The notes under the pieces are model-generated. The model ran no database searches. It was not told the origin of the DNA and was given only the letters and a program-made list of their open reading frames with translations. A stretch of DNA of 64,000 bases, taken from positions 42,131,873-42,195,872 of the forward strand of contig JAJLRJ010000008.1 in assembly GCA_024195265.1 (NCBI GenBank), given 5' to 3'. Made by a program: the position numbers and the translations under genes. Every line of letters begins with the position of its first letter. The first letter of the stretch is position 1. This stretch comes from Dendrophyllia cribrosa (taxonomy: Eukaryota; Cnidaria; Anthozoa; Scleractinia; Dendrophylliidae). Shown here piece after piece: positions 36,101-43,659 of the stretch.

Positions 36101-39100
36101 TCTCCAAGATAAATGTCGACAGCTTCTTTAATACTTCTGCGTCAGAATTAGATCGAGAACAGATGTATAAAATCGTGGATCAGAATAAACTTTGACTTTC
36201 TTTTTATTGTAGGGACGTGGAAAACCTTTAATACTCGTTACTGGAGCAGAGAATTTGGATCAAGTACTGATTTTAATGAGGATTTCTCCGAAACATGCTA
36301 AAAGGCTTCGTTGTTTGTTTTGTCGAGCCCGGAACGTGTCGCCGCCATGAAGATTATTCAACTTATTGTAACTTTTACATCTATTCTCGATCTAATTCTG
36401 ACGCAGAAGTATTAAAGAAGCTGTCGACATTTATCTTGGAGAACTACAATCGAATTCAAGCCAGAATAGAAACATTTTGGGAGAGCCGAAGAGTAATGCA
36501 AATGACCTTTGGCACGACCGATAATTATGTAAACACACTGTCAATGGCTGATTATAATCTCTTCTCGCTTGCGATCCCGGAGGATACCCACACGTTTGAG
36601 ATTATAACTCGATAAAATAAGGTAAGAACTTTATCGTGACGTGGTTTTAAAACCAAGTTTAGGCCGCAACGTTTGAGAAATTTTCCCTCGTTCTTGCCCC
36701 ATTTTCAGTGTCTGAATATAGGCTTCAGAGTGGGTTGTCTTTAAGTTGCCTCAGCTTGCTTAACATTTTATTGAAATTTTTTACACTTTGTCTGTAAACT
36801 ACTCTAGTTTAGCTTAGAAACATGACCTAAACAAAATGTCTTCAACTGCATTTGTTTCTGCGTAGAGCGCCTCTCAAAAACCATCAATTTTAGTCTCCCG
36901 ATCACCGTCGAAAAGGCCGAGACGGTCTGAATTCGTTTTTTGCTTGTAGCAGGGCGAAAATAAAGAATTTGAAAAAAAGAATTGTGTATTTCATACATGT
37001 GTACCAAAGCCTTTTCACCGGCAAAAAATAAAAGGAAACTATTTTTGGTCGCGAAATCGAGTGGACCGCTTTTAGCGGGACTGCCACTTAAATATTGCTT
37101 TATGTATTGTGTCTGGGGAGGTTGTTTATGCGAATTGTGGCCCTTCCTGTGCTGCCGGGAAATCCGGATTTTGCAACCACGTTTTAGCGTTAATGCTGAA
37201 AGTGTGCAAGTATACACTGTATAACTGTAAAGATACAACAGAACTACAGCATGAGGAAGATGAAAAGAGTTCAACAGCATGCACCTCAACCTTGCAAAGA
37301 TGGCATCAACCCAGGGTTGAAGGTATTTCATCTTATCCTATTATGGAAGTTGCTGTTTCCAAAACACGATTACAGACAGAGCAAAAAAGTTCCGGGATTA
37401 TGTGTCACCTATACGAAGCAAGAAAAGTTGACGTGCCAACTAAACTAAATGATTTTGTTGAAACTGTGAAGGATATAGATCCAGACCTTGGGTTGCTACA
37501 AACTTGTGAACTGAACACAGGTAATGGGACAGATGACTATGTTGAAACAAGGTTTGGAAAAAGTCCAGCAGGAGCATTTGGCTCTTATCAGCTTGGTTTC
37601 CAAGAGAGTAACTTCAAAGTTACAAGTAATTTACCTCCAATTCAAAGAGGTGCATCTGGTACAATACCAACTACAATACCATCTTATCCATCACTGCCAT
37701 TAGATGATGTAAATGATGACTTCCTTTTGGATGTTCCCGAGGATCTGGACACCTTACAAAATAGACTTTTAGATGACCTTAAGGTAACTATGCTTGATGC
37801 AAATAAAATTGAAGAGAACACAAAAGCCCAGCACACTTGTAGTGCTTGGACTGAGGAACGAAAGTTTCGATTTACGGCATCAAATTTTGGTAAATACTGT
37901 TGTGAGGGCTTTCATTTCTTCTAAAACTGTGGAAGCATTTAGCACGAAAGTAAAAGTGCTGCTGATCATGATTGGTTTGAATATCATGTAAATATTCATC
38001 TTCTAAGTACGTTTTAGCCTTTTTAAAACCAGTGGGGACCGAATGGTGAGCGTGTTTCTCCCCACCGATATTCTTTCCAGACTTTCCAATATGTCTGTCC
38101 ATCTCTGCTCGTGTAAAAAGAGGAGCTTTGACAAGGGATGTCCCCCAGCCATCCGATGGAACTTTAATCACCGTCGATCGCGTCGATGAGGTTACCGTAG
38201 AACTAAAGTCGTCTACTGAGTTTCCTGAATTCGAACGCATATGGTGAAGCTTTCGTCTGGTGTAAATCATGCCCGGATCCGGATCAACAATATTTTGATC
38301 CAGCCTTCTGCTGACATATTCCTCCACCCTGAAAATTAAGAAACATTTAAACCAAAATTCGGCAAAAAAAAAAACACAGAGTAGACCTTTCTGACGAAAG
38401 TTGAGTTCTAAAAGAACTAATTAAGCTTACCTTTTAACGAGCTGTGCCTTTGTTGACAGACCTTTGCACGAGTCTCCGCGACATTTTAACCAAAACCGTA
38501 ATTCTGGATTTTTAAGGCTCGAAGGATTTCTTCCGGAGAGAGCACTTCCCGGGATATCTTCTTCAGTTAACAAATGAGGGCCATACAAAGCGTTTGCCAT
38601 ACTTTCTCTTGAATCAACCGTTTATTAATAAGTACGCGAAACAGTACGACATCTTAGTTCGGCCCTTATGACCTCGTTTTCGTGTAACTCGCGCCAGTAT
38701 TTTCCGCGCGACGGCCATTTTGGAATAAGGCGTATTGTGTAAATCGAGCTGTCTAGACAACTGAATGACGTAATACACTGGGGAATTAAAATACAGCAAT
38801 CATCTTTTACATGTAATACACTGGAGAATTAAAAAAGTTTACAGATGATGGAATGAGTGAAAATTTGCATAATTATCTGTTTAACAAATAGATTCCATTT
38901 GGCCGTGTGTCCGTTCAGTTATAGATCACAGATGACGTCAAAATGTGGCACACGAGCCGCAGGCGAGTGTGTCACTGATGTTCTTACCACATTTTGACGT
39001 CTTCTGTGATCTATAACTGAACAGACACACGGCCAAATGGAATCCATTTGTTTATACAATGAACAGAAAAGTAAAAAGAGTAAAATTACGAACTTGCCTC

Positions 39101-41199
39101 GTAGCGCACGACTGTTCGAAGATTTGTTCAAGTTTAGGTATTTTTCAAGTAGCCAAGAACACTTTTCGTCTTGGTTTCTTCTTTTTCTTGCTCGTAAACA
39201 GCTCCTGCTAAACATTTTTCGAGGCTTTCACTTGCTCAATCCAGAATAATCTCGCAACCATTTTCAAAATTGTGCGCCATGTTGGACAAAACAAAGCAAA
39301 CAATTTTTCTATGACGTCAGCCGTGCGTCTGTACTCTGATAGATCATAGGCGACGACCAATCACAGAGCGCGTAGTATTTAGTATACTATATCTCGTTCA
39401 ACGCTTCGCGTATTCACGAGATAAAAACGAAGCAACATTGTCGTGGGTTTGACTCTTGCAGGCTTAGAGTTTGTTGATAAATAGTTTGAACCGAGCATTC
39501 TCATAAGCTCAAAATAATATAATTAAATCTCACACCTGCGTGTACGCTAAACCTAGTAGCCACCAACACGGCGTTTCGGAGCTATTTGGATATTCTCTTT
39601 CGATAATATAAATGACGTATATTCTCTGCTTTTTGTTTATAGGGAGAAGACAAACTTGGGTTCCACCAAAAAGAAAAAAGAGTGTGGTAAGTATAATTTT
39701 GCTGTTTAATTTTTAGTCCCAGGCTCAAAATGGTGCCGGTCAGATGAGATCATTAATATAACATTAATATTAATACATTTGAGATACTGATAGTAAAAAG
39801 ACTCAAACCTGACGTTTCGATTGTTAGCCTTTACTGACCCATTAACCATTTATTGTTTAAAACAATTCCTTGTTTATGCTTATGTCAAATTCATTCCCCT
39901 TAGAAGAGGACTGTTCCCGCGCGTGGATCAAACCAAACAGATTCTAACTCCGCGGATGAGCCATCCTACGTGAATCTAAAATTCCACGAGGCCGCAAAAC
40001 GCGAGGTAGCAGGAAGGGGACGAACTCGCCAGAAACTGGACCCCAATGAAGTACGAGCTGGCGCCAGGCTTCAGCCGGCAAATGACGTGAAAAATAACAC
40101 AGAAACTACGTACGAAAACACCGATGGATTATTAAAAACGAGACCGTTATCATTCCTAGAAGAGGAGGCTTCTGAAACTGTTTCGCGGGGAACGAGTCCT
40201 ATCCCGAGCCCGCTTCTGCGTCGGGATTCCAACACAAGCAGCGGACCTTCTTCCAATGGCTCTGTGTTCCACCCGATATCTTCGAGTGAATTCCCGGATG
40301 AAGAAACCGGTGTGAACGTCCCGCTTCCTGTGGAAGATAATGAAACCGAGCATGCGCCAATCCCCGTAGACGATACCAGTGATTCACAGAACGAGTCTAA
40401 AGAAGACCAAGACATCGACGACGAAGATGAAGGCGAAGAGTACACAGAAAACATGCCCGAGCTGGTGAATAACACGAGGTTTTACGCAATGGGGTCGTAT
40501 GAGAAACAAGACGAAGAAGAAGTGACTTTGCGAGAGAACGCTGAAGTCGAAGTGATTCGGGAAGATGACGGAGGTTGGTGGTTGGTGAGGACGTCAAGTC
40601 ACTCCGTAGGCTGGGCGCCTTCAAATTTCTTGGAAAAGGTTCAGAGCCTGCAAAGAGGTGAGGACAATTCTAGCGGGAATGAAGCTGAAGCTGACTACCT
40701 TGACAATATACCGATCAGACCGCCAAAATCGCCCAGGATTCAAAAGATGGCGCGGGATATGTGCATAGAAAAGAACTTTTGGCATTATATTCAGAAAGGT
40801 AAAGACACGGAAACTTGTCCGCTTGACGAGCCGGAAAAAGCGCCTGAAAATCCTAGTGAAGTAGATACTGGAAATTATCAGCCTATTTTGGAGACTGATA
40901 ATGATAGTGAGGTAGATACTGGGAATTATCAACCTCCTCAGGAGACAAAAGCAAATACGGTGGAGGTAATGGCTTTCACATTTGACGATTATGAATGCGA
41001 TCCTGATACGGGGATTTGCCTGAGAAAAGGCCGCAAAACTAAAGGGGTAAAATACGTGCCCACGATAAACGTCCCCGTTAAAGATGACCCCAAGGATATT
41101 TTGGAAGTGAACAACAATGTCATGGAAAGATCAGAAAGTGTACCAAGTCTGGCTGAGCCAGAAGATTTGGACGACCATGATTACGAGCAGATTGAATAG
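22953..41199 (+). CDS. PX + three SH3 scaffold protein, SH3PXD2/Tks-like (12 exons)
   Basis: Reconstructed exons: 22953-23024, 23590-23670, 24807-24879, 25124-25206, 25841-25944, 26461-26507, 27394-27525, 29062-29175, 30010-30127, 30909-31097, 39647-39686, 39904-41199. Every junction has GT-AG and keeps phase, giving 782 residues. Exons 1-5 encode a PX domain (phosphoinositide binding) with the RSY element and a LPPHIS motif. SH3-1 spans exons 7-8, SH3-2 exons 9-10, SH3-3 lies in exon 12 (about 40480-40640); each has the ALYDY-like start, GWW and WAPxxxL signatures. The linker and the acidic C-terminal third look disordered. Animal Tks4/Tks5 proteins organise podosomes and NADPH oxidase; they have four or five SH3 domains, p47phox two. 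The exact orthologue is unsettled, so no symbol is given. Intron 10 contains a 7.5-kb transposon. The exon 11 acceptor was chosen as the one that keeps exon 12 open. Confidence 0.85.
23797..23869 (+). tRNA. tRNA-Lys (CTT), in intron 2 of the PX-SH3 gene
   Basis: 73-nt cloverleaf with all arms pairing, anticodon CTT and discriminator G. A run of 12 T begins about 10 nt downstream and would serve as pol III terminator. Same strand as the host gene. Confidence 0.96.
24119..24349. mobile_element. Palindromic MITE with 10-bp target duplication
   Basis: Long inverted repeats run from GGCAGGGGTAAT to ATTACCCCTGCC, with GAACATTGTTCTCAC and CAGTATTTAGGG pairs inside. The direct repeat TTCACAATAC flanks both sides. 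An 8-11-bp duplication fits Mutator- or hAT-type elements. Lies in intron 2 of the PX-SH3 gene. Confidence 0.75.
24655..24727 (+). tRNA. tRNA-Lys (CTT), in intron 2 of the PX-SH3 gene
   Basis: Same 73-nt sequence as the copy at 23.8 kb, complete A and B boxes, anticodon CTT. It lies 79 bp upstream of exon 3. Downstream T-runs (TTTT, then TTTTTT near 24745) can terminate pol III. Confidence 0.95.
27035..27320 (-). repeat. GC-rich interspersed repeat, copy 2
   Basis: Inverted relative of the 4.37-kb repeat: starts CACTTATTGACTGAGTTAGG, includes the same GGTCATGGCG hairpin and GGCCGGACGG motifs. Lies in intron 6 of the PX-SH3 gene. Confidence 0.6.
28008..28142. repeat. Short direct duplication
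   Basis: TGTCAATAATAAAATGTATC followed by GTGGGCCTGGCTGACCAAC occurs twice, about 95 bp apart, in intron 7 of the PX-SH3 gene. Confidence 0.7.
28215..28520 (-). repeat. Inverted unit of the 239-bp repeat, interrupted by a MITE
   Basis: GCGGTTTTCAATTGAGT at the left and CAATTGTGATTTTACGACAC at the right belong to the family tandemly repeated at 19.1-19.6 kb. The unit is split at ACCAATCAG by the hairpin MITE at 28327-28469. Confidence 0.6.
28327..28469. mobile_element. Palindromic MITE, copy 2
   Basis: Ends GGCCCGGTTGTTCAAAAGG and CCTTTTGAACAACCGGG, with TATCCACCGGATAAATCACT-type stems. Same family as the 5.05-kb element but without minisatellite expansion. Confidence 0.8.
30250..30860 (+). 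repeat. 106-bp satellite array 1
   Basis: GCAGTACTTTCC recurs at 30330, 30436, 30542 (variant), 30648 and 30754, exactly 106 bp apart, then decays after 30845. The array fills most of intron 9 of the PX-SH3 gene. The same unit occurs at 43.7-44.3 kb and inverted at 47.0-47.4 kb. Confidence 0.9.
31327..32904 (+). CDS. THAP-domain DDE transposase
   Basis: 525 residues from the ATG at 31327. An in-frame ATG at 31204 lies inside the terminal repeat; the 31327 start is preferred because THAP proteins begin with a few residues before the first zinc cysteine. Order: THAP zinc finger (C2CH, residues about 5-85, ending in AVPSIFSW), basic linker, coiled coil (about 160-225), helix-turn-helix (LYGVSQATISRV), then a DDE_4-type nuclease with D in IIDCTEVKC, D in MADKGF and E in VERAINKIK. 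Such enzymes bind the terminal repeats through THAP and catalyse cut-and-paste. The frame is intact with all catalytic candidates, so it may be active. It reads toward the exonuclease gene. Confidence 0.93.
   Translation: MPQNCCVPNCTKKLYQEKGKRISFHKFPDDKKVSTAWIRAIRRDVGRHFKITEHTRVCSRHFNKADFQRTLAGRRKLCSTAVPSIFSWTKDSPKKRKPPKSRHAGANLANEELETQESNNFDNAFRVIEVETEADDHIENDRTTKQEENISELELKERIEKLEKKLKEFREALEAEKDKTKALDIKLRDAQKVVIDLTTRCQEYEKKTFCSNKFKDSKSMAFYTGFPSVELFDAVYDFCDPGEDGENIRYWHSSSTNQNTTVVCEPSESVPKPGRRRLLHPKEEFFITLCRLRQGFGEEHLAHLYGVSQATISRVIITWVNFLYLKFKDVPMWPSRELINKHMPEQFKEKYPSTRVIIDCTEVKCQMPSSLRLNSELFSSYKNHTTLKALVGITPGGALSFVSQLYTGHISDREIVLRSGFLEQKFNNGDSVMADKGFTVQDLLPPGVGLNIPPFLGSQGQMSPDDVVKTQSIASLRVHVERAINKIKNFHIWNGIVPLNLFGVVNQMWTVCAVFCNLQKPIISV
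32915..33150 (-). pseudogene. Degenerate inverted fragment of the THAP transposase
   Basis: Read on the minus strand, this segment matches the coiled-coil-encoding part of the same element's transposase (about 31650-31840): KQEENISEL, an IEVD-like stretch and the RTKQEE run are recognisable. Stops and small indels break the frame. It is not a copy of an adjacent edge, so it may derive from a second, diverged element. Confidence 0.75.
33299..33480. mobile_element. Foldback MITE inside the ISL2EU element
   Basis: CAAATTGACGTCAGTTTTTT at the left is mirrored near 33460-33480; stems are about 80 bp with few mismatches. Confidence 0.8.
33481..34069. other. Intergenic part of the ISL2EU element
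   Basis: Lies between the two convergent genes. Contains a G-run at 33901-33914 and no supported coding region. Confidence 0.4.
34070..35467 (-). CDS. SWIM zinc finger + YqaJ-like exonuclease, 3' exon
   Basis: Main coding part of the transposon's second gene, about 465 codons, stop TAA at 34070. It opens with ALCIVSGEVVYANC and a SWIM-type zinc motif (C...C...FCNH). The C-terminal ~200 residues form a YqaJ/lambda-exonuclease-type nuclease: helix with YEPVALREY, metal-binding D in CSPDGK, E and K in VEIKCP, and the YYDQVQGQM helix. In ISL2EU elements this protein is thought to process DNA ends during transposition; that is established association, not a demonstrated role here. In the ALCIVSG frame a stop lies directly before CGGGAC, so an acceptor at CTTTTAG (35468) is the likely exon start. 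The upstream exons are at 37898-38600, beyond the palindrome. Confidence 0.85.
   Translation of the reverse strand, partial: RDCHLNIALCIVSGEVVYANCGPSCAAGKSGFCNHVLALMLKVCKYTLYNCKDTTELQHEEDEKSSTACTSTLQRWHQPRVEGISSYPIMEVAVSKTRLQTEQKSSGIMCHLYEARKVDVPTKLNDFVETVKDIDPDLGLLQTCELNTGNGTDDYVETRFGKSPAGAFGSYQLGFQESNFKVTSNLPPIQRGASGTIPTTIPSYPSLPLDDVNDDFLLDVPEDLDTLQNRLLDDLKVTMLDANKIEENTKAQHTCSAWTEERKFRFTASNFGRVSRRKRNHEKFCNDLLDAKPFRSASTDHGIKYEPVALREYEKYMHKIGRPIKVEKSGFFVSPKLFYLGCSPDGKVIDISSIDQFGLVEIKCPSSKFSVTPTEACSDPHFFLEVVDGKPKLKKNHVYYDQVQGQMAITGTKWCDFVVYTKRGLSIERIHFDEEHWKKMRAILNSTYFRYFLPAAAKKKFGMQK
36295..36615 (+). CDS. Unrecognised open frame spanning the palindrome spacer and right arm
   Basis: 106 codons. 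The last ~75 residues look like genuine protein (ETFWESRRVMQMTFGTT followed by a YNLFSLAIPED stretch), and the same codons exist inverted in the left arm (about 36170-35930, minus strand) with few changes. An acceptor-like TTTTATTGTAG precedes it at 36212. No family recognised. It may be the tail of a gene carried by whatever palindromic sequence was inserted, or chance. Confidence 0.3.
   Translation: MLKGFVVCFVEPGTCRRHEDYSTYCNFYIYSRSNSDAEVLKKLSTFILENYNRIQARIETFWESRRVMQMTFGTTDNYVNTLSMADYNLFSLAIPEDTHTFEIITR
37086..37892 (+). pseudogene. Inverted partial copy of the YqaJ-gene 3' exon
   Basis: Reads ALCIVSGEVVYANC through the linker region up to RFTASNFG exactly as in the functional exon, then leaves the family at GGTA and stops after about nine residues. 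The YqaJ nuclease core is missing. It lies on the opposite strand inside what should be the intron of the minus-strand gene. Confidence 0.9.
37898..38600 (-). CDS. 5' exons of the SWIM/YqaJ exonuclease gene
   Basis: Exon 1 is 38431-38600, beginning MANALYGPHLLTEED, with donor GTAAGC. Exon 2 is 38328 to about 37898, acceptor TTTTCAG, reading on to CFHSFRRNESPHN. The two join in phase (AG|G). CFHSFRRNE is the sequence that normally precedes the ALCIVSGEV block of this family, which now lies 2.4 kb away across the inverted duplication. A donor at ACA|GTATTT would end exon 2 in phase 1, while the next exon needs phase 0. So the gene seems unable to make full-length protein by a simple splice. Confidence 0.75.
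38884..39052. mobile_element. Foldback MITE
   Basis: CAAATAGATTCCATTTGGCC at the left is mirrored near 39030-39050; stems of about 65 bp around a short loop. Located in intron 10 of the PX-SH3 gene, outside the ISL2EU element. Confidence 0.8.
39787..39840 (-). repeat. Fragment related to the foldback/hammerhead-like family
   Basis: The minus strand reads CGAAACGTCAGG followed by TTTGAGTCTTTTTAC, close to the arms of the elements at 21.2 and 55.8 kb. Lies in the last intron of the PX-SH3 gene. Confidence 0.5.
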
Positions 41200-41399
41200 G
41201 AAGGAAACACGATTTATAAGGACAATTTGGATGAGCCGTGGCATTTTTGTATGTTTTTCCACGTTAACTCAATTCATAAGGCCAAAAAGGAAAACAACCG
41301 GAGTTTTTTGTATGACTCCTAGAAATTCCAACCTCGTTCCCAGGTTTTGTCTTTTTCACCAGGGGCGAGGTTGTAGAAAGTATTAAGAGTGAACAGTGA

Positions 41400-42240
41400 C
41401 CTCACCCTTGAGACCAGTTCTAGCTGCTGTCCACCTAAGAGATGTGTCCGTCTTAGAGAGGTGTCCGTCTAAGAGATGTGTCCGCCTAAGAGAGGTGTCT
41501 GTTTTAGAGATGTGTCCGCCTTAAAAAGGTGTCCGTCTTCTAGAGAGTTTATGTAGCCGGCTGACTCTTGATGAACTGTGACGTCAAAACTGAAAAAGGA
41601 TCGTTCTCCTTATCTTACACCGATCTTCTAGAACCTGGAACGAGTTGATACGGATAGTCAAACAAAGACACTTGCCAATATAATATTTCCTGTTCTTGAA
41701 TTATAAAATCAATTTCCGATTATTAATGTTAAAGGGACATTGTCCCGCCAAAATAGCAAAATTTTCATGTTATATCGCCAAATGCCATTAAATATACAAC
41801 TTAATTGGATAAAAATATTCTATAGAACAAAAAAAAGCAGTAGTTTGGAGATAAAGTGCAGGATTGCAAGGATTGAAGTGGATTACTGTTCATGAAATTT
41901 GATTTATTGACAGGCGGTCAAGAAATCAAACTTGTCATTCTTGTGAAATTTTGACTTTTCTAGCCGTTATTTTGTCTGTTTAATTCATATTTCTTTGCTT
42001 CTATCACTTTTGGCGATGGTTTCTTCCAATTTCAAGATAATAAAGTAAGCTTAGACCAAGCTTCTGGCCATAATCATGAAAACACGATAGTCAGCGGGGA
42101 CAGTGTCCCTTTTAGTTTAGTCAAATTTGTACAAATTTGTAGTTTTAGTTTTTTAACCAGAATTTTTCAAGAAAAGTGTCCGCCCTCCGCTTTACAGAGG
42201 TGTCCGGCTTGCAGGGGAATCCGCTTTTTGAGAGGGTTGA
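41400..42240. repeat. GTGTCCG-type short tandem repeats around a MITE
   Basis: Five to six imperfect ~19-bp units of the type GTGTCCGTCTAAGAGAG lie at 41425-41540, with related units at 42178-42215. Between them, 41733-42117 has AGGGACATTGTCCCGCC and GCGGGGACAGTGTCCCT inverted ends, a nested MITE. This is just 3' of the PX-SH3 stop codon and may include its 3' UTR. Confidence 0.5.
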
Positions 42241-43014
42241 TGTACTTATTTACAAGTCCAATCCGTAATTTGTACCTTTACCTTAGCTTGTACTGAGTTA
42301 TCCCGGGGAGTTTAGTCCGGGATTTTCCCCTTTCTATATAAAAAAAACAACAATAAATGTAACAAATATAGATTTCACTTTGTTAGGAACTGGACTACTA
42401 GTAAGAAAATCAGTTTCAAAATCAGTTTAAACAGAAAGTTAGGATCAAACGATCCTTGATCCTATTTTGCCTGTGAGAGGCTGAAAATATGTTGTCGGCA
42501 TTTCGGCATTTTTTTTTTCGGGTCTTATAGATCCGCCATTGGTTACTGAAACTGTGTCGTTTTAAAAACGCTGTCACCGGCTTCAGTAAAATTGAGTAAG
42601 GTTGTGTAACCAGGGTCGTACCTGCCTGTAGGCCAAGTAAGCACTGGCTTACAAGTTTTTTTGTTTTTAATTTATCAGCTACAAAATGACAACGCGATGT
42701 CTTTCCGTACATTATGCTATGTTAACCTTTTCTTTTTTCAACTTGTGCCCCCTGGCTTACTGCCGGGTAAAAACTGGCCAGGAACGCCCCTGGTAACCGT
42801 GTAATTTGGTCTGAAATCGGGCAAGTGTAAACGCTACGGCTACAAAGGATATGCAGTTTATGGTGACCACACTAGCATTTCAGCAGCATTCAGTTAATTT
42901 AATGTTGATAGCAATATCTATAAGCAGATTCACTCTTTACAATACCTTTCCAATAATTACCTTAAAGAATACCATAATGTAGAAAATTAATATATCGCGT
43001 TTTTTTCGTGATAC

Positions 43015-43534
43015 AGTGGAACCTCGATATAACCAACCTCTATATAACGAAGTCCTCGGTATAACGAACAATATTCTTAAGCTCGGCAAAATTACAAGTA
43101 AAATGCATGGAACAAACCTCGATATAACGAACCTCGATATAACGAAATCCTCGTTATAACGAACACAATCCGGCAACCCAAACGTTAAATCTACCCCGAT
43201 ACAACGAATACATGTCAACGCGCGACAAAAGATGAATGCGGAACAGACCAACAGTGTGTGATATAGGGTAAAGGTATAACCTGTACAGTTTTCCAGTGCC
43301 GTAGTTATGTTAACAGTGTCCTGTAGCTCCATATAGGCATTAAAGTGCAAATGTTGTTAAGATCCGGATTTACGTAACACCTTTACAAAACAATTATTAA
43401 CTATACCTCAACGAACATTTTGGTTGTTTTCCGCAAATTCGTTAAAACGAGGTTTTCGATATAACGAACCCTCGATATAACGAAACAATGTCCCCAGACC
43501 CCTTGGCACTTCGTTAAATCGAGGTTCCACTGTA
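43015..43534. mobile_element. TA-flanked TIR element, pogo/Tigger-like
   Basis: CAGTGGAACCTCGATATAAC at the left and its near complement at the right (ends CGAGGTTCCACTG) are flanked by TA. Subterminal CGATATAACGAAC repeats occur several times at each end. No transposase is recognised in the 0.5 kb, so it is non-autonomous. Confidence 0.65.
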
Positions 43535-43659
43535 TGAAACAAAGACGCAAACATTACGTTGCTTAGCAACCTATGTGATAAACACTGAACCCAGTTACGC
43601 TACCACAAAGCAGAGAAAACAACTTAACCCTTTCGACTGCCAGATTAAAACCTTGTGCC

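Larger units (their letters stand above)
34651..37892. repeat. 1.52-kb inverted duplication (palindrome) with 200-bp spacer
   Basis: 34651-36170 and 36373-37892 are reverse complements of each other: paired positions sum to 72543 along the whole length, so there are no net indels. I saw only a handful of mismatches (for example near 35910 and 36160). The outer 0.8 kb of each arm is YqaJ-gene coding sequence. The inner ~0.7 kb starts with GTGGCAGTCCCGCTAAAAGC and is not coding for YqaJ. The right arm ends at GGTA, a 4-bp identity shared with the left-arm junction. Confidence 0.95.
31197..38725. mobile_element. ISL2EU-type DNA transposon (THAP transposase + YqaJ exonuclease)
   Basis: About 67-bp inverted termini with two mismatches, starting TTCCAAAATGGCCGTCGCGC at 31197 and mirrored up to 38725, flanked by TA on both sides. 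It contains a plus-strand THAP/DDE transposase and a convergent minus-strand SWIM/YqaJ gene; this gene pair defines ISL2EU-type transposons. It sits inside intron 10 of the PX-SH3 gene, which would be about 1 kb without it. Internal disturbances are a degenerate inverted transposase fragment (32915-33150), a foldback MITE (33299-33480) and a 1.52-kb inverted duplication (34651-37892). Confidence 0.85.

Noticed and set aside
35212..37331. Two identical 175-codon frames, 35212-35739 (plus) and 36804-37331 (minus), as a duplicated gene pair
   Set aside because: They are antisense or non-coding parts of the 1.52-kb inverted duplication; the real coding frame there is the YqaJ gene or none. Identity comes from the palindrome.
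40071..40475. Antisense 134-codon frame opposite the last PX-SH3 exon
   Set aside because: Serine-rich shadow of an acidic, glutamate-rich coding exon; no independent support.
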